Position numbers and translations under genes: made by a program. A DNA stretch of 48,040 bases from Cellulomonas sp. (GTDB lineage Bacteria > Actinomycetota > Actinomycetes > Actinomycetales > Cellulomonadaceae), in the NCBI GenBank assembly GCA_022013895.1, contig JAKLPK010000015.1:1-48040 (forward strand). The letters are read 5' to 3'. Each line of letters begins with the position of its first letter. Within the stretch, counting starts at the first letter, position 1. The notes under the pieces were generated by a model. The model saw only the letters and a program-made list of their open reading frames with translations, had not been told where the DNA came from and made no database searches. Shown here piece after piece: positions 23,934 to 31,926 of the stretch.

Positions 23934-24614
23934 ATGAGCACCACCACACGGACCGTCGACAAGGTCGTCACGGTGGCCGAGGCGATCTCCCACGTCCGGG
24001 ACGGGATGACCGTCATGTCCGGCGGGTTCATGGGCTGCGGCAACGCGCACCGGCTGGTCGCCGGGCTCATCGAGTCGGGGGCGAGCGACCTGACGTTGAT
24101 CTGCACCGATGCCTCGCGTCCGGGCTACGGCGTCGCCCAGCTCGTCGAGCAGCACCGGTTGCGCAAGCTCGTCGCCTCGCACGTCGGGCTCAACCCGGCG
24201 GTCGCGGCCCAGATGAACTCCGGTGAGCTCGAGGTGGAGCTGGTGCCGCAGGGCACCCTGGCCGAGCGCATCCGGGCCGGCGGTGCGGGGCTCGGCGGGG
24301 TGCTCACGCCCACCGGCCTGGGCACCCCGATCGCCGATGGGAAGCCGGTCATCGAGGTCGACGGCCGGCAGTTCCTGCTCGAGAAGCCGTTGCGCGCGGA
24401 CGTCGCCCTCATCACCGGCTACCGCATCGACACCCTCGGCAACGTCTGGTACCGCGGGACGACGCGCAACTTCAACACCGTGATGGCCACGGCGGCCGAT
24501 CTGGTGGTCGCGGAGGCCGATCACCTGGTCGAGATCGGTTCCATCCCGCCCGAGGACGTGGTCACCCCCGGGGTCCTGGTCGACCTGATCGTCGAAGGAG
24601 GCGAGCTCGGATGA
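23934..24614 (+). CDS. 3-oxoacid CoA-transferase, subunit A
   Basis: 226 aa from ATG 23934, with AGGAGAG starting 9 bases after the thiolase stop. It is a class I CoA-transferase alpha subunit with the glycine-rich CoA-binding start VMSGGFMGCGNAH and the VPQGTLAERIRAGGAGLGG core. It pairs with the beta subunit encoded in the overlapping next gene. Likely donor/acceptor pair: acetyl- or butyryl-CoA and acetoacetate or another keto acid (AtoDA/Sco-like). The 4-base ATGA overlap with the subunit B gene supports a stoichiometric heteromer. Confidence 0.88.
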   Translation: MSTTTRTVDKVVTVAEAISHVRDGMTVMSGGFMGCGNAHRLVAGLIESGASDLTLICTDASRPGYGVAQLVEQHRLRKLVASHVGLNPAVAAQMNSGELEVELVPQGTLAERIRAGGAGLGGVLTPTGLGTPIADGKPVIEVDGRQFLLEKPLRADVALITGYRIDTLGNVWYRGTTRNFNTVMATAADLVVAEADHLVEIGSIPPEDVVTPGVLVDLIVEGGELG

Positions 24615-25294
24615 GTACCCAGACGCAGGAGAAGGCCCCGCTGGACAAGGCCACGATGCGCCAGATCATCGCCCGCAGGGTGGCCCGTGAGCTGCGCGAC
24701 GGCGATTTCGTCAACCTCGGCATCGGTCTGCCCACCGAGGTGCCGAGCTACCTGCCCGAGGGCGTCCAGGTGGTCCTGGAGTCCGAGAACGGGATCGTGC
24801 GAGCCGGGTCGAGCTCGGGGTTCTCCGATGCGGCGTACGTCGTCGACGCGGGTGGCCGTGCGGCGTCGTGCCTGCTGGGCGGCGCGTTCATCGACTCGGC
24901 GACGTCCTTCGGGCTGATCCGCGGCGGGCACATGGACTCCACGGTGCTCGGTGCGCTGCAGGTCGATGTCCACGGCAACCTGGCCAACTGGATCATCCCC
25001 GGCAAGATCGTCCCGGGGATGGGCGGCGCGATGGACCTCGTGGTCGGTGCCAAACGGGTGATCGTCGCGATGGAGCACACCCAGAAGGGCGCGCACAAGA
25101 TCCTGCACGAGTGCACCCTGCCGCTCACGGCCGTGGCGTGCGTCGACCTCATCGTGACCGAGATGGCGGTCATCGAGGTGACCCCTGACGGTCTGGTGCT
25201 GACCGAGATCAACCCGGCGTTCACCGTGGAGGACGTCGTCGCGGCGACCGAGGCGCCGCTGACCGTGAGCGGGTCGCCGCGTTCGATGCTCTGA
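24611..25294 (+). CDS. 3-oxoacid CoA-transferase, subunit B
   Basis: 227 aa starting in the ATGA overlap with subunit A. The catalytic glutamate is in ESENGIV (E59). GIGLPTEVPSYLPEG precedes it, and a GGHMD...GALQVD segment follows, both typical of AtoA/ScoB. The SENG motif is that of a true transferase; IpdAB-type ring hydrolases of steroid degradation are also CoA-transferase homologues, but nothing here points to that change. It is the last gene of the run 18748-25294. A 193-base gap with a LysR-box promoter follows. Confidence 0.88.
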   Translation: MSTQTQEKAPLDKATMRQIIARRVARELRDGDFVNLGIGLPTEVPSYLPEGVQVVLESENGIVRAGSSSGFSDAAYVVDAGGRAASCLLGGAFIDSATSFGLIRGGHMDSTVLGALQVDVHGNLANWIIPGKIVPGMGGAMDLVVGAKRVIVAMEHTQKGAHKILHECTLPLTAVACVDLIVTEMAVIEVTPDGLVLTEINPAFTVEDVVAATEAPLTVSGSPRSML

Positions 25295-25362
25295 CCTGGA
25301 CCGCGACCGGGGGCGGGTGGCGATGCGGCCCTCGTCGAGTCCGGCGCGGGCGGGTCGCACCT

Positions 25363-25406
25363 ATGCACTTTCGGCAACTCTCGACCGGCCGCACCCCCCC
25401 TAGGGT
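25363..25406 (+). promoter_or_regulatory. LysR-type box and -10 upstream of the OYE/SDR pair
   Basis: ATGC-N7-GCAA at 25363-25377 (T-N11-A) with TAGGGT at 25401-25406, a TANNNT -10 at the shared +38 offset. The CTCTCGACC after the box matches the 5861 site (TCTCGACC identical). ATG 25488 is 82 bases after the -10. Confidence 0.6.
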
Positions 25407-25487
25407 CGGGTCAGACGGGGGGCGGGCGGTCCACGACAGCGGTCGCCTCCGAACCCTGCATCCATGAGACACATCGAGGTGCCTGCG

Positions 25488-27590
25488 ATGACGATGACGT
25501 ACGACCACCTGGCCCAGCCGATCTCGATCGGTTCGGTGCGGCTGAAGAACCGGATCATGAAGAACGGCACCGGTTTCTTCTGGGACGACCCGAGCACCGG
25601 CGGTTTCATGAACGACCGCTACCTGGACTACTTCGAGGAGCTGGCCAAGGGTGGGGCCGCGCTGATCTCGTCGGCGACCGGCCCCCTGACCCGGGACCTG
25701 GACGCCGCGATGCCGGGTTTCAAGGTGCTCACCGACGACTACATCCCGGGCTGGCAGCGCTGGGCCGACACGTTGCACCGCCATGACTGCCTGGCCTTCC
25801 ACCAGCTCTTCCACCTCGGCCCGATGGCGCCGTTGCTGGTCAAGGTCCCGCCGAGCAAGTCGGCGTCGGCGCTGCCACGCGAGAAGTCCCCCCGCCCGGG
25901 GTTCGGCGACTTCACGGCGTTCACGATCCCCGAGATCGAGGACATGGTCGACCTCTTCGCGGGTGCCGCCGAGCGGATGAAGAAGGCCGGTCTGGACGGT
26001 ACCGAGCTCAACGGTGCCTGCAACCACCTGCTCAACAACTTCCTGTCCCGCGCCTGGAACAAGCGTGAGGACGAGTACGGCACCCAGACGATGGAGAACC
26101 GGACCCGGCTGTTCGTCGACATCATCAAGGAGATCAAGCGCCGCAACGGCGCCGACTGGCCGCTCATCGCCATGATGAACGGCGAGGAGGTCGACCTGGC
26201 CGACGGCATCACGTTGGCCGAGAGCACGCAGTTCGCGAAGCTGTTCGTGCTGGCTGGCGCCGATGCGCTCGAGGTGCGTGCGGAGTACTACACCTGGGTC
26301 GACGACGACGACCGCCGGGAGAGCCTGCACTTCCCGGACGTGTACTTCTACCCGGAGCGCAACGGCCCCGTGGACGGGTACGTCGACGGCAGCCGGCGCG
26401 GTGTCGGTGCCAACATCCCGATGGCGGCCGCGATCAAGCAGGCCGTGACCGTGCCGGTCATCGCCGTCGGTCGCCTCACCCCGGAGATCGGCGAGAAGGC
26501 GATCGGCAAGGGCCAGATCGACATCATCAGCATGAACCGCAAGCTGTTCGCCGACCCGGCGCTGCCGCGCAAGGTGTTCGCGGGCGAGTCCGCCGACATC
26601 AACCCGTGCACCTCGTGCATGACCTGCTTCGACGCGTGCGAGCACTTCTCCGAGGTCAAGTGCAGGGTGAACGCCTCGTTGGGCAAGGAACGGCTCTACG
26701 CGATCACCCCCGCGCGGGCCAAGAAGAAGGTCGTGGTGGTCGGCGGCGGACCTGCCGGGATGGAGCTGGCCAGGGTCGCCGCACTGCGCGGGCACGAGGT
26801 CACGCTCTTCGAGAAGCAGCACCGGCTGGGCGGCTCGCTCGCGGTGGCCGCCATGATCAAGGGCGAGCGTGAGGACATCCCCGGCCTCATCGCCTACCTC
26901 GACCGCCAGGTCCACAAGGCGGGCGTCGAGGTCCGCCTGGGGGCAGCCGCCTCCCGGGCCAAGGTCGCCGCCCTTCACCCCGACGTGGTGGTCCTGGCGA
27001 CCGGCGGGCAGCACGTGATCCCGCAGATCCCCGGGATCGACGGGCGCAACGTGCTCACCGCCAAAGCGCTGCACACCAAGGCCAAGGCGTTGCTCCGGTT
27101 CACCGGGCCGACCCTGCTGCGACGGCTCCACGCACTGCCCGTGGCACGCGATGTGATGATCGGCAAGCGGGTGGTCATCATGGGCGGGCGGTTGCACGGC
27201 TGCCAGACCGCCGAGTACCTCGTCAACCTCGGTCGCCAGGTCACGATCGTCGACACCGGGACCCAGGAGCAGATCGGTGAGGGTCTGCTGGACGTCTTCA
27301 TGAAGCCGTACCTGCTGTTCTGGCTCCAGGACCGCGGGGTGGAGTTCGTCACCGACGTCGAGTACCAGGAGGTGACCTCCGAGGGACTGGTGGTGCGGGA
27401 GAAGGACGGCGCGACGCGGCTGCTGGTCGCCGACACCGTGATGACGGCCCTGCCGCTGGTGCCGGACCGGGCGACCGTCGCCGCGATGGCGGGTGCTGCG
27501 CCGCAGGTCGTCGTGATCGGCGATGCGGCCGAGCCGCACCTGATCGTCGATGCGATCGCGGCCGGTGCCAAGGTCGGGCGCGAGATCTGA
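25488..27590 (+). CDS. NADH:flavin oxidoreductase (Old Yellow Enzyme / 2,4-dienoyl-CoA reductase type)
   Basis: 700 aa. I chose ATG 25488, which has GAGGTG about 10 bases upstream; ATG 25464 lacks a site. Layout: FMN-binding TIM barrel (1-365), Fe-S segment, then FAD/NAD(P)H domains with VVVVGGGPAGMELA (415-428) and a second Rossmann motif VVIMGGRLHGCQTAEY. The cluster cysteines are C374-x2-C377-x2-C380-x11-C392, one residue tighter than the C-x2-C-x3-C-x11-C of E. coli FadH. C384 is extra. The FadH active-site Tyr region (EGYLINEF) reads CNHLLNNF, placing His180 there. Relatives reduce activated C=C bonds (dienoyl-CoA, flavones, isoflavones, bile acids). It probably reduces a cyclic enone of the island's substrate. 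Confidence 0.85.
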   Translation: MTMTYDHLAQPISIGSVRLKNRIMKNGTGFFWDDPSTGGFMNDRYLDYFEELAKGGAALISSATGPLTRDLDAAMPGFKVLTDDYIPGWQRWADTLHRHDCLAFHQLFHLGPMAPLLVKVPPSKSASALPREKSPRPGFGDFTAFTIPEIEDMVDLFAGAAERMKKAGLDGTELNGACNHLLNNFLSRAWNKREDEYGTQTMENRTRLFVDIIKEIKRRNGADWPLIAMMNGEEVDLADGITLAESTQFAKLFVLAGADALEVRAEYYTWVDDDDRRESLHFPDVYFYPERNGPVDGYVDGSRRGVGANIPMAAAIKQAVTVPVIAVGRLTPEIGEKAIGKGQIDIISMNRKLFADPALPRKVFAGESADINPCTSCMTCFDACEHFSEVKCRVNASLGKERLYAITPARAKKKVVVVGGGPAGMELARVAALRGHEVTLFEKQHRLGGSLAVAAMIKGEREDIPGLIAYLDRQVHKAGVEVRLGAAASRAKVAALHPDVVVLATGGQHVIPQIPGIDGRNVLTAKALHTKAKALLRFTGPTLLRRLHALPVARDVMIGKRVVIMGGRLHGCQTAEYLVNLGRQVTIVDTGTQEQIGEGLLDVFMKPYLLFWLQDRGVEFVTDVEYQEVTSEGLVVREKDGATRLLVADTVMTALPLVPDRATVAAMAGAAPQVVVIGDAAEPHLIVDAIAAGAKVGREI

Positions 27591-27615
27591 ACGTCAGTCG
27601 TCGAGGAGATCACGG

Positions 27616-28380
27616 ATGGGTCAGCTGGAGAACAAGGTCGCGATCGTCACGGGGGCCAACTCGGGGATCGGGCTCGCGACCGCGCGGCTGTTCGCGAAGG
27701 AGGGTGCCCGGGTCGTCCTGGCGGCCCGGCGCCAGGACCAGAACGAGCAGGTCGCTGCCCAGATCGCGGCCGACGGTGGTGAGGCGGTCGCCGTCCGGGC
27801 GGACGTGTCCGACCCCCAGGACTGCCGTCGCCTGGTGGATGCGGCGATCGAGGCGTTCGGCCGGATCGACGTGCTCGTGAACAACGCCGGGATGGGCGAC
27901 CGTCACATGCCCATCGACGAGTGCACCGAGGAGTGGTTCGACCAGGTCGTCAAGGTCGACCAGTACTCCGTCTACTCCATGACGAAGTACGTCCTGGAGC
28001 ACATGGCGCCGGTCGGCACGGGTTCCATCGTCAACGTGTCGTCGATCGGGAGCCAGGGGGTCGCCGGGATCGCCTACAGCGGGGCCAAGGCCGCCGTGAA
28101 CGCCATGACGAAGAACGTCGCCATCCGCTTCGCCTCCACCGGGATCCGGTGCAACGCGGTGGCCCCCGGACCGACGCCGACGGCGCTCAACACACCGGAG
28201 GCCTTCGCGACGTTCCACCAGGAGTTCGCGCAGGCGTGCGCGCGGCACATCGACGTCACCGTGCCCGAGGCGTCGGCGCTGGACCAGGCCCAGGCCATCC
28301 TCTGGTTCGCGTCCGACGCCTCCCGCTCGGTCACCGGCCAGATCCTGTACGTCGACCACGGCTGCAGCCTGTACGGCTGA
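27616..28380 (+). CDS. Short-chain dehydrogenase/reductase
   Basis: 254 aa from ATG 27616, with GAGGAG upstream, 25 bases after the flavoenzyme gene. Classical SDR: TGANSGIG nucleotide site (12-19), NNAG (89-92), and catalytic S143, Y154, K158 (Y-S-G-A-K). An Arg near 38-39 (AARR) suggests NADP(H) preference. It would interconvert a ring or open-chain alcohol and ketone, for example making the beta-diketone or oxidising a 3-hydroxy acid to the 3-oxo acid cleaved by BKACE (inference). It ends the catabolic island. The next gene converges from the other strand 32 bases away. Confidence 0.88.
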   Translation: MGQLENKVAIVTGANSGIGLATARLFAKEGARVVLAARRQDQNEQVAAQIAADGGEAVAVRADVSDPQDCRRLVDAAIEAFGRIDVLVNNAGMGDRHMPIDECTEEWFDQVVKVDQYSVYSMTKYVLEHMAPVGTGSIVNVSSIGSQGVAGIAYSGAKAAVNAMTKNVAIRFASTGIRCNAVAPGPTPTALNTPEAFATFHQEFAQACARHIDVTVPEASALDQAQAILWFASDASRSVTGQILYVDHGCSLYG

Positions 28381-28412
28381 GGCCGACCGCGTCACGGGCC
28401 GTCGTCGGCGGC

Positions 28413-29417
28413 TCAGGCCGTCCCGTGCACGACCTGCTCGAACAGGCGCTCGTAGTCGTCGACCATCCGGTCGCTGGAGAACCGGGCGATGGCCTCGGCG
28501 CGGCAGCCCGCCCGGTCCAGCGACCGGGCGGCGCCGACCGCTGCGACGGCCTGGGCCACGTCGTTCACCAGGTAGCCCGTCAGGTCCGGCCCGATCAGCT
28601 CGGGCATGGACCCGCGCGGGTAGGCGATGACGGGCGTGCCGGTGACCATGGACTCGGCGACCGACAGCCCGAACGGTTCGTCGAAGTCGATGAGGTGCAG
28701 CAGGGCCACGGCGCCGCCCAGCAGCCGGTCGCGTTCGGCTGGTCCGACGGAGCCCAGGTAGGTCACGGCGTGTCCGTCGACGTGCGGCTCGACCTGGGTG
28801 CGGAAGTAGCCGGCATCGTGCACGACGCCGGCGATGACCAGGGGGAGACCGGCCAGCCGAGCCACCTCGATGGCGGTCGCTGTGCCCTTGTCGGGGTGGA
28901 TCCGGCCGAGGAACAGCAGGTACCCGCCCGCACCCGCACCTGCGGTGAACTGGGTGACGTCGATGCCGTGGTGGATGGTCGCGGCGTAGTGCAGGTCCGG
29001 GTGACGGTCCGCGTCGCTGATCGCGACGTAGCGCACGACATCGTCGTACGCCCGGTACACCGGGACGATCCGCTCGGAGGAGAACCCGTGGATGGTGGTC
29101 ACGACGGGTGTGCTCACCAGCCGGCTGAACACCAGGGGCAGGAAGTCGAACTGGTTGCTGATGACGTCGAACTCGCCGGCCCGTTCGAAGACCGCGGCGA
29201 TGTGCAGCGCCTCGGACACCTTGGCGTCGACCGTCGGGTCCTCCTCGTAGCCCGCCGGCGCCTCGGCGTGCAGCCGGGCGCTCGTGAGCGAGTCGGCGGT
29301 GGCGAACAGCGTCACGTCGTGACCGCGCGCCACCAGCCCTTCGGTGAGGGTGGCGGCGACCTGTTCCCACGGGCCGTAGTCGCGCGGCGGGACCCGGTGG
29401 GCGATCGAGGCGAGCAT
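28413..29417 (-). CDS. Glycosyltransferase family 4
   Basis: 334 aa from ATG 29417. GT-B fold: N-terminal HRVPPRDYGPWEQVAATL (acceptor side), Rossmann start YLLFLGRIHPDKG, and the donor site EPFGLSVAESMVTGTPVIAYPRGSMPEL (E-x7-E type). Retaining GT4 enzymes use nucleotide sugars. Close family members begin four residues earlier as MRVAML. Here that codon is ATC (29427-29429), preceded at 6 bases by GGAGG, so translation may begin at a rare ATC codon. A GTG at 29504 would add 29 unconvincing residues. It diverges from the GT4-GH130 operon. Confidence 0.8.
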   Translation of the reverse strand: MLASIAHRVPPRDYGPWEQVAATLTEGLVARGHDVTLFATADSLTSARLHAEAPAGYEEDPTVDAKVSEALHIAAVFERAGEFDVISNQFDFLPLVFSRLVSTPVVTTIHGFSSERIVPVYRAYDDVVRYVAISDADRHPDLHYAATIHHGIDVTQFTAGAGAGGYLLFLGRIHPDKGTATAIEVARLAGLPLVIAGVVHDAGYFRTQVEPHVDGHAVTYLGSVGPAERDRLLGGAVALLHLIDFDEPFGLSVAESMVTGTPVIAYPRGSMPELIGPDLTGYLVNDVAQAVAAVGAARSLDRAGCRAEAIARFSSDRMVDDYERLFEQVVHGTA

Positions 29418-29429
29418 GGCGACCCTGAT

Positions 29430-29707
29430 GGGACACCTCCGGATCTGTTGGTACGACGGTACTCCCCGGTATTCGAGCCGCTCATCCTGGTATGGTGAAG
29501 GCACAAATCGACGTTGACTTGGTCTTTACTTGCGCTGGAACTGGTGCGGGGCGCGCTCGGCGGTCCTTGGTGAAGGCTTGGTCACTGGATCGTCCGGCCC
29601 ATGACCGGTTTCTGGCGCCGACGCCTGTCGAGCAGCCAGGACGTCGCCACCTTCCTTCCGCGCACGGCAGCACCTTCGCTGCGAGCTTGCCACCTGAAGG
29701 AAGTGCG
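29430..29707. other. Intergenic region between divergent GT4 genes
   Basis: 278 bases with no supported gene. A TTGACT element (29514-29519) lies in a relatively A/T-rich stretch but has no TANNNT hexamer at 17-18 bases. GGAGG (minus strand) precedes the left gene, and GAAGGAAG precedes ATG 29708. Confidence 0.4.
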
Positions 29708-30919
29708 ATGGCCGTCCGACTCGGGTTCCTGTCCACCTACCCGCCCACCCAGTGCGGGATCGCGACGTTCTGCCAGGCGCTCGCCGGCCAGCTCGCCGCC
29801 GACGGCGCCGAGGTGGGCGTCGTGCGGCTCGTCGATGCGCCGCAGGTGTCGCCGGACCCGGTCGTCGCGGAGTGGGTCACCACCCGCCCCGGGGACGCCG
29901 CGCAGGTCGCGCAGGTGCTCGACAGCTTCGACGTGGCGGTCCTGCAGCACGAGTACGGGATCTTCGGCGGCGCCGACGGCCAGGACGTGCTCGAGGTCGT
30001 CGCCCGGCTGCACGTCCCGCTCCTCACGGTGCTGCACACCGTCCTGACCCAGCCCTCGGCCAACGAGCACCGGGTGCTGGCCGGGCTGGTCGACCACTCC
30101 GCGGTGCTGGTCACCATGACCCGGACCGCGCGTGACCGACTCATCGCAGGCTGGGCCGTCGACCCGGCGCGCGTGGTCGTGATCCCGCACGGTGCGGCCG
30201 AACCCGCCCCCGCACCGGCGGCCGGGGTCAGGGGACTGCCCGCACCTGCGGTCTGGCGCGCCTCGGGCCTGGCCGCCGGGCTTGCCGCGAAGGCCGGCCG
30301 GGCCCTGCTGCCCGGACCTCGACCGACCGTGCTCACCTGGGGGCTGCTGTCCCAGGGCAAGGGCATCGAGTGGGCGCTGCTGGCCATGGCCGAGCTGCGC
30401 GACCGGATGGACCTGCCGCTGTACCAGGTCGTCGGCCAGACCCACCCGAAGGTCGCCGAGCACGAGGGCGAGGCCTACCGCGACCGGCTGGTCGCGATGA
30501 CCCGCGACCTCGGCCTCACCGACTCGGTGCGGTTCGACGGGCGCTACCTGACCCGACCCGAGCTGGACGAGGTGGTGCGCCGGTCCGATGTCGTGCTGCT
30601 GCCGTACGACTCCGTGGAGCAGGTCACCTCCGGTGTGCTCACCGAGGCCGTCGCCGCCGGGAAGCCCGTGATCTCCACCAGGTTCCCGCACGCCATCGAG
30701 CTGCTGTCCGGCGGGGCCGGTCTGCTGGTGCCGCAGCGCGACCCTGCGGCGATCGCGGATGCCCTCGAGACGGTGCTCACCTCCCGCGGCGTGGCCTCGT
30801 CGATGGCTGCCACATCGCGCAGCCTCGCAGCCTCCCTGCTGTGGCCCGCCGTGGCCGCCCGCTACCTCCAGGTCGCCGGCACGCTGGTGGCCGCCGATGT
30901 CCGTTCGGCCGTCGGATGA
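29708..30919 (+). CDS. Glycosyltransferase family 4, operon leader
   Basis: 403 aa from ATG 29708, with GAAGGAAG upstream. It begins VRLGFLSTYPPTQCGIATFC, the usual start of this actinobacterial GT4 group. A GT-B donor domain carries TWGLLSQGKGIEWAL and LPYDSVEQVTSGVLTEAVAAG (E-x7-E). It is cytoplasmic and transfers a sugar from a nucleotide donor. It is coupled by ATGA overlaps to the next three genes (336-aa protein, GH130, cupin). The whole set looks like manno-oligosaccharide or related glycan metabolism (inference from GH130 and the PMI-like cupin). Confidence 0.82.
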   Translation: MAVRLGFLSTYPPTQCGIATFCQALAGQLAADGAEVGVVRLVDAPQVSPDPVVAEWVTTRPGDAAQVAQVLDSFDVAVLQHEYGIFGGADGQDVLEVVARLHVPLLTVLHTVLTQPSANEHRVLAGLVDHSAVLVTMTRTARDRLIAGWAVDPARVVVIPHGAAEPAPAPAAGVRGLPAPAVWRASGLAAGLAAKAGRALLPGPRPTVLTWGLLSQGKGIEWALLAMAELRDRMDLPLYQVVGQTHPKVAEHEGEAYRDRLVAMTRDLGLTDSVRFDGRYLTRPELDEVVRRSDVVLLPYDSVEQVTSGVLTEAVAAGKPVISTRFPHAIELLSGGAGLLVPQRDPAAIADALETVLTSRGVASSMAATSRSLAASLLWPAVAARYLQVAGTLVAADVRSAVG

Positions 30920-31926
30920 GCGCCCCCTACGCCCACCTGGCCCGGTTGACGACCGCGACCGGGCTGTACGAGCACGCCCTGCTCACCGTGCCGCGCATCG
31001 AGCACGGCATGTGCGTCGACGACGTGGCCCGCGCCCTGGTCGTCACCGCCCGCCAGAGCGACCCGTCGCCGCAGGTGGTGGCGATGTCCACGACCTACCT
31101 GGAGTTCCTGCTGGATGCCCAGCAGGACGACGGTCGGATGCACAACCGTCGGGCCCCCGCTGGGGTGTGGCTCGACGAGGCGTCCACCGAGGACCAGTGG
31201 GGGCGTGCGCTGTGGGCGTTCGGTGTGGCAGCCACGCACTCACCGGACCCGCAGGTGCGGGCGGGCGCCGCCCGCGGCGCGGCCCGGGCGATGCGGGCCC
31301 GCTCGACGTACCCGCGGTCGATGGCCTACGCGGCGCTCGGTGCCGCCCAGCTCGTGGGACGTGATCCCGATGACGCACTCGCGCGTCGTCTGCTCTTCGA
31401 CGCCCGTCAGGTGCTCCCGGCCGCCGGCTACGGGACGGCCTGGCCGTGGCCCGAGGAACGGCTCAGCTACGCGAACGCCGTCCTGCCCGAGGCGATGATC
31501 GCCATCGGGATGGCGCTGCTCGACGATGCGCTGCGCCACGACGGTCTGGTGCTGCTCGCCTGGCTGGACGATGAGCAGACGGTCGACGGACACCTCTCCG
31601 TCGTCCCCGCAGGCGGCCGCGGTCGCGATGACCGACGTCCGGGGTTCGACCAGCAGCCGATCGAGGTGGCTGCACTCGCCGAGGCGGCCCGCACGGCCCT
31701 GCTGGCCACCCGGGACAGCCGCTGGGCGAGCCTGCTCACCCGATGCGAGGCCTGGTTCGTCGGCGCCAACGACTCCGGCCTGCCGATGCGCGACGCCGTC
31801 ACCGGCGGAGGATTCGACGGGCTCGAGGACGGTTCGGTCAACGAGAACCAGGGGGCGGAGTCCACCCTCGCCTGGCTCGCGACCCGCGAGCTGGCGCTGA
31901 CCGCCGGTGCGGCTGTGACGGCATGA
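30916..31926 (+). CDS. Glycan-operon protein, probable (alpha/alpha)-barrel, function unknown
   Basis: 336 aa starting in an ATGA overlap with the GT4 gene. The sequence is mostly helical with repeated W/D/E-rich turns (GMCVDDVARAL, STEDQWGRALWA, SYANAVLPEAM, FDQQPIEVAALAEAA, NENQGAESTLAWL). This resembles the (alpha/alpha)6 toroid of glycosidases and isomerases. I cannot name a catalytic residue with confidence. No signal peptide. Its position between GT4 and GH130 genes in a fully overlapping operon indicates a role in the same glycan pathway. Such proteins are often annotated only as glycosyltransferase-associated or hypothetical. Confidence 0.75.
   Translation: MSAPYAHLARLTTATGLYEHALLTVPRIEHGMCVDDVARALVVTARQSDPSPQVVAMSTTYLEFLLDAQQDDGRMHNRRAPAGVWLDEASTEDQWGRALWAFGVAATHSPDPQVRAGAARGAARAMRARSTYPRSMAYAALGAAQLVGRDPDDALARRLLFDARQVLPAAGYGTAWPWPEERLSYANAVLPEAMIAIGMALLDDALRHDGLVLLAWLDDEQTVDGHLSVVPAGGRGRDDRRPGFDQQPIEVAALAEAARTALLATRDSRWASLLTRCEAWFVGANDSGLPMRDAVTGGGFDGLEDGSVNENQGAESTLAWLATRELALTAGAAVTA

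Noticed and set aside
23934-25294. IpdAB-type steroid ring hydrolase
   Set aside because: Subunit B has the standard SENG transferase glutamate, and no steroid genes are present.
4630-28380. Integrative element or prophage carrying the island
   Set aside because: No integrase, transposase, tRNA target or flanking direct repeats were seen; lateral transfer stays possible but unsupported by boundary features.
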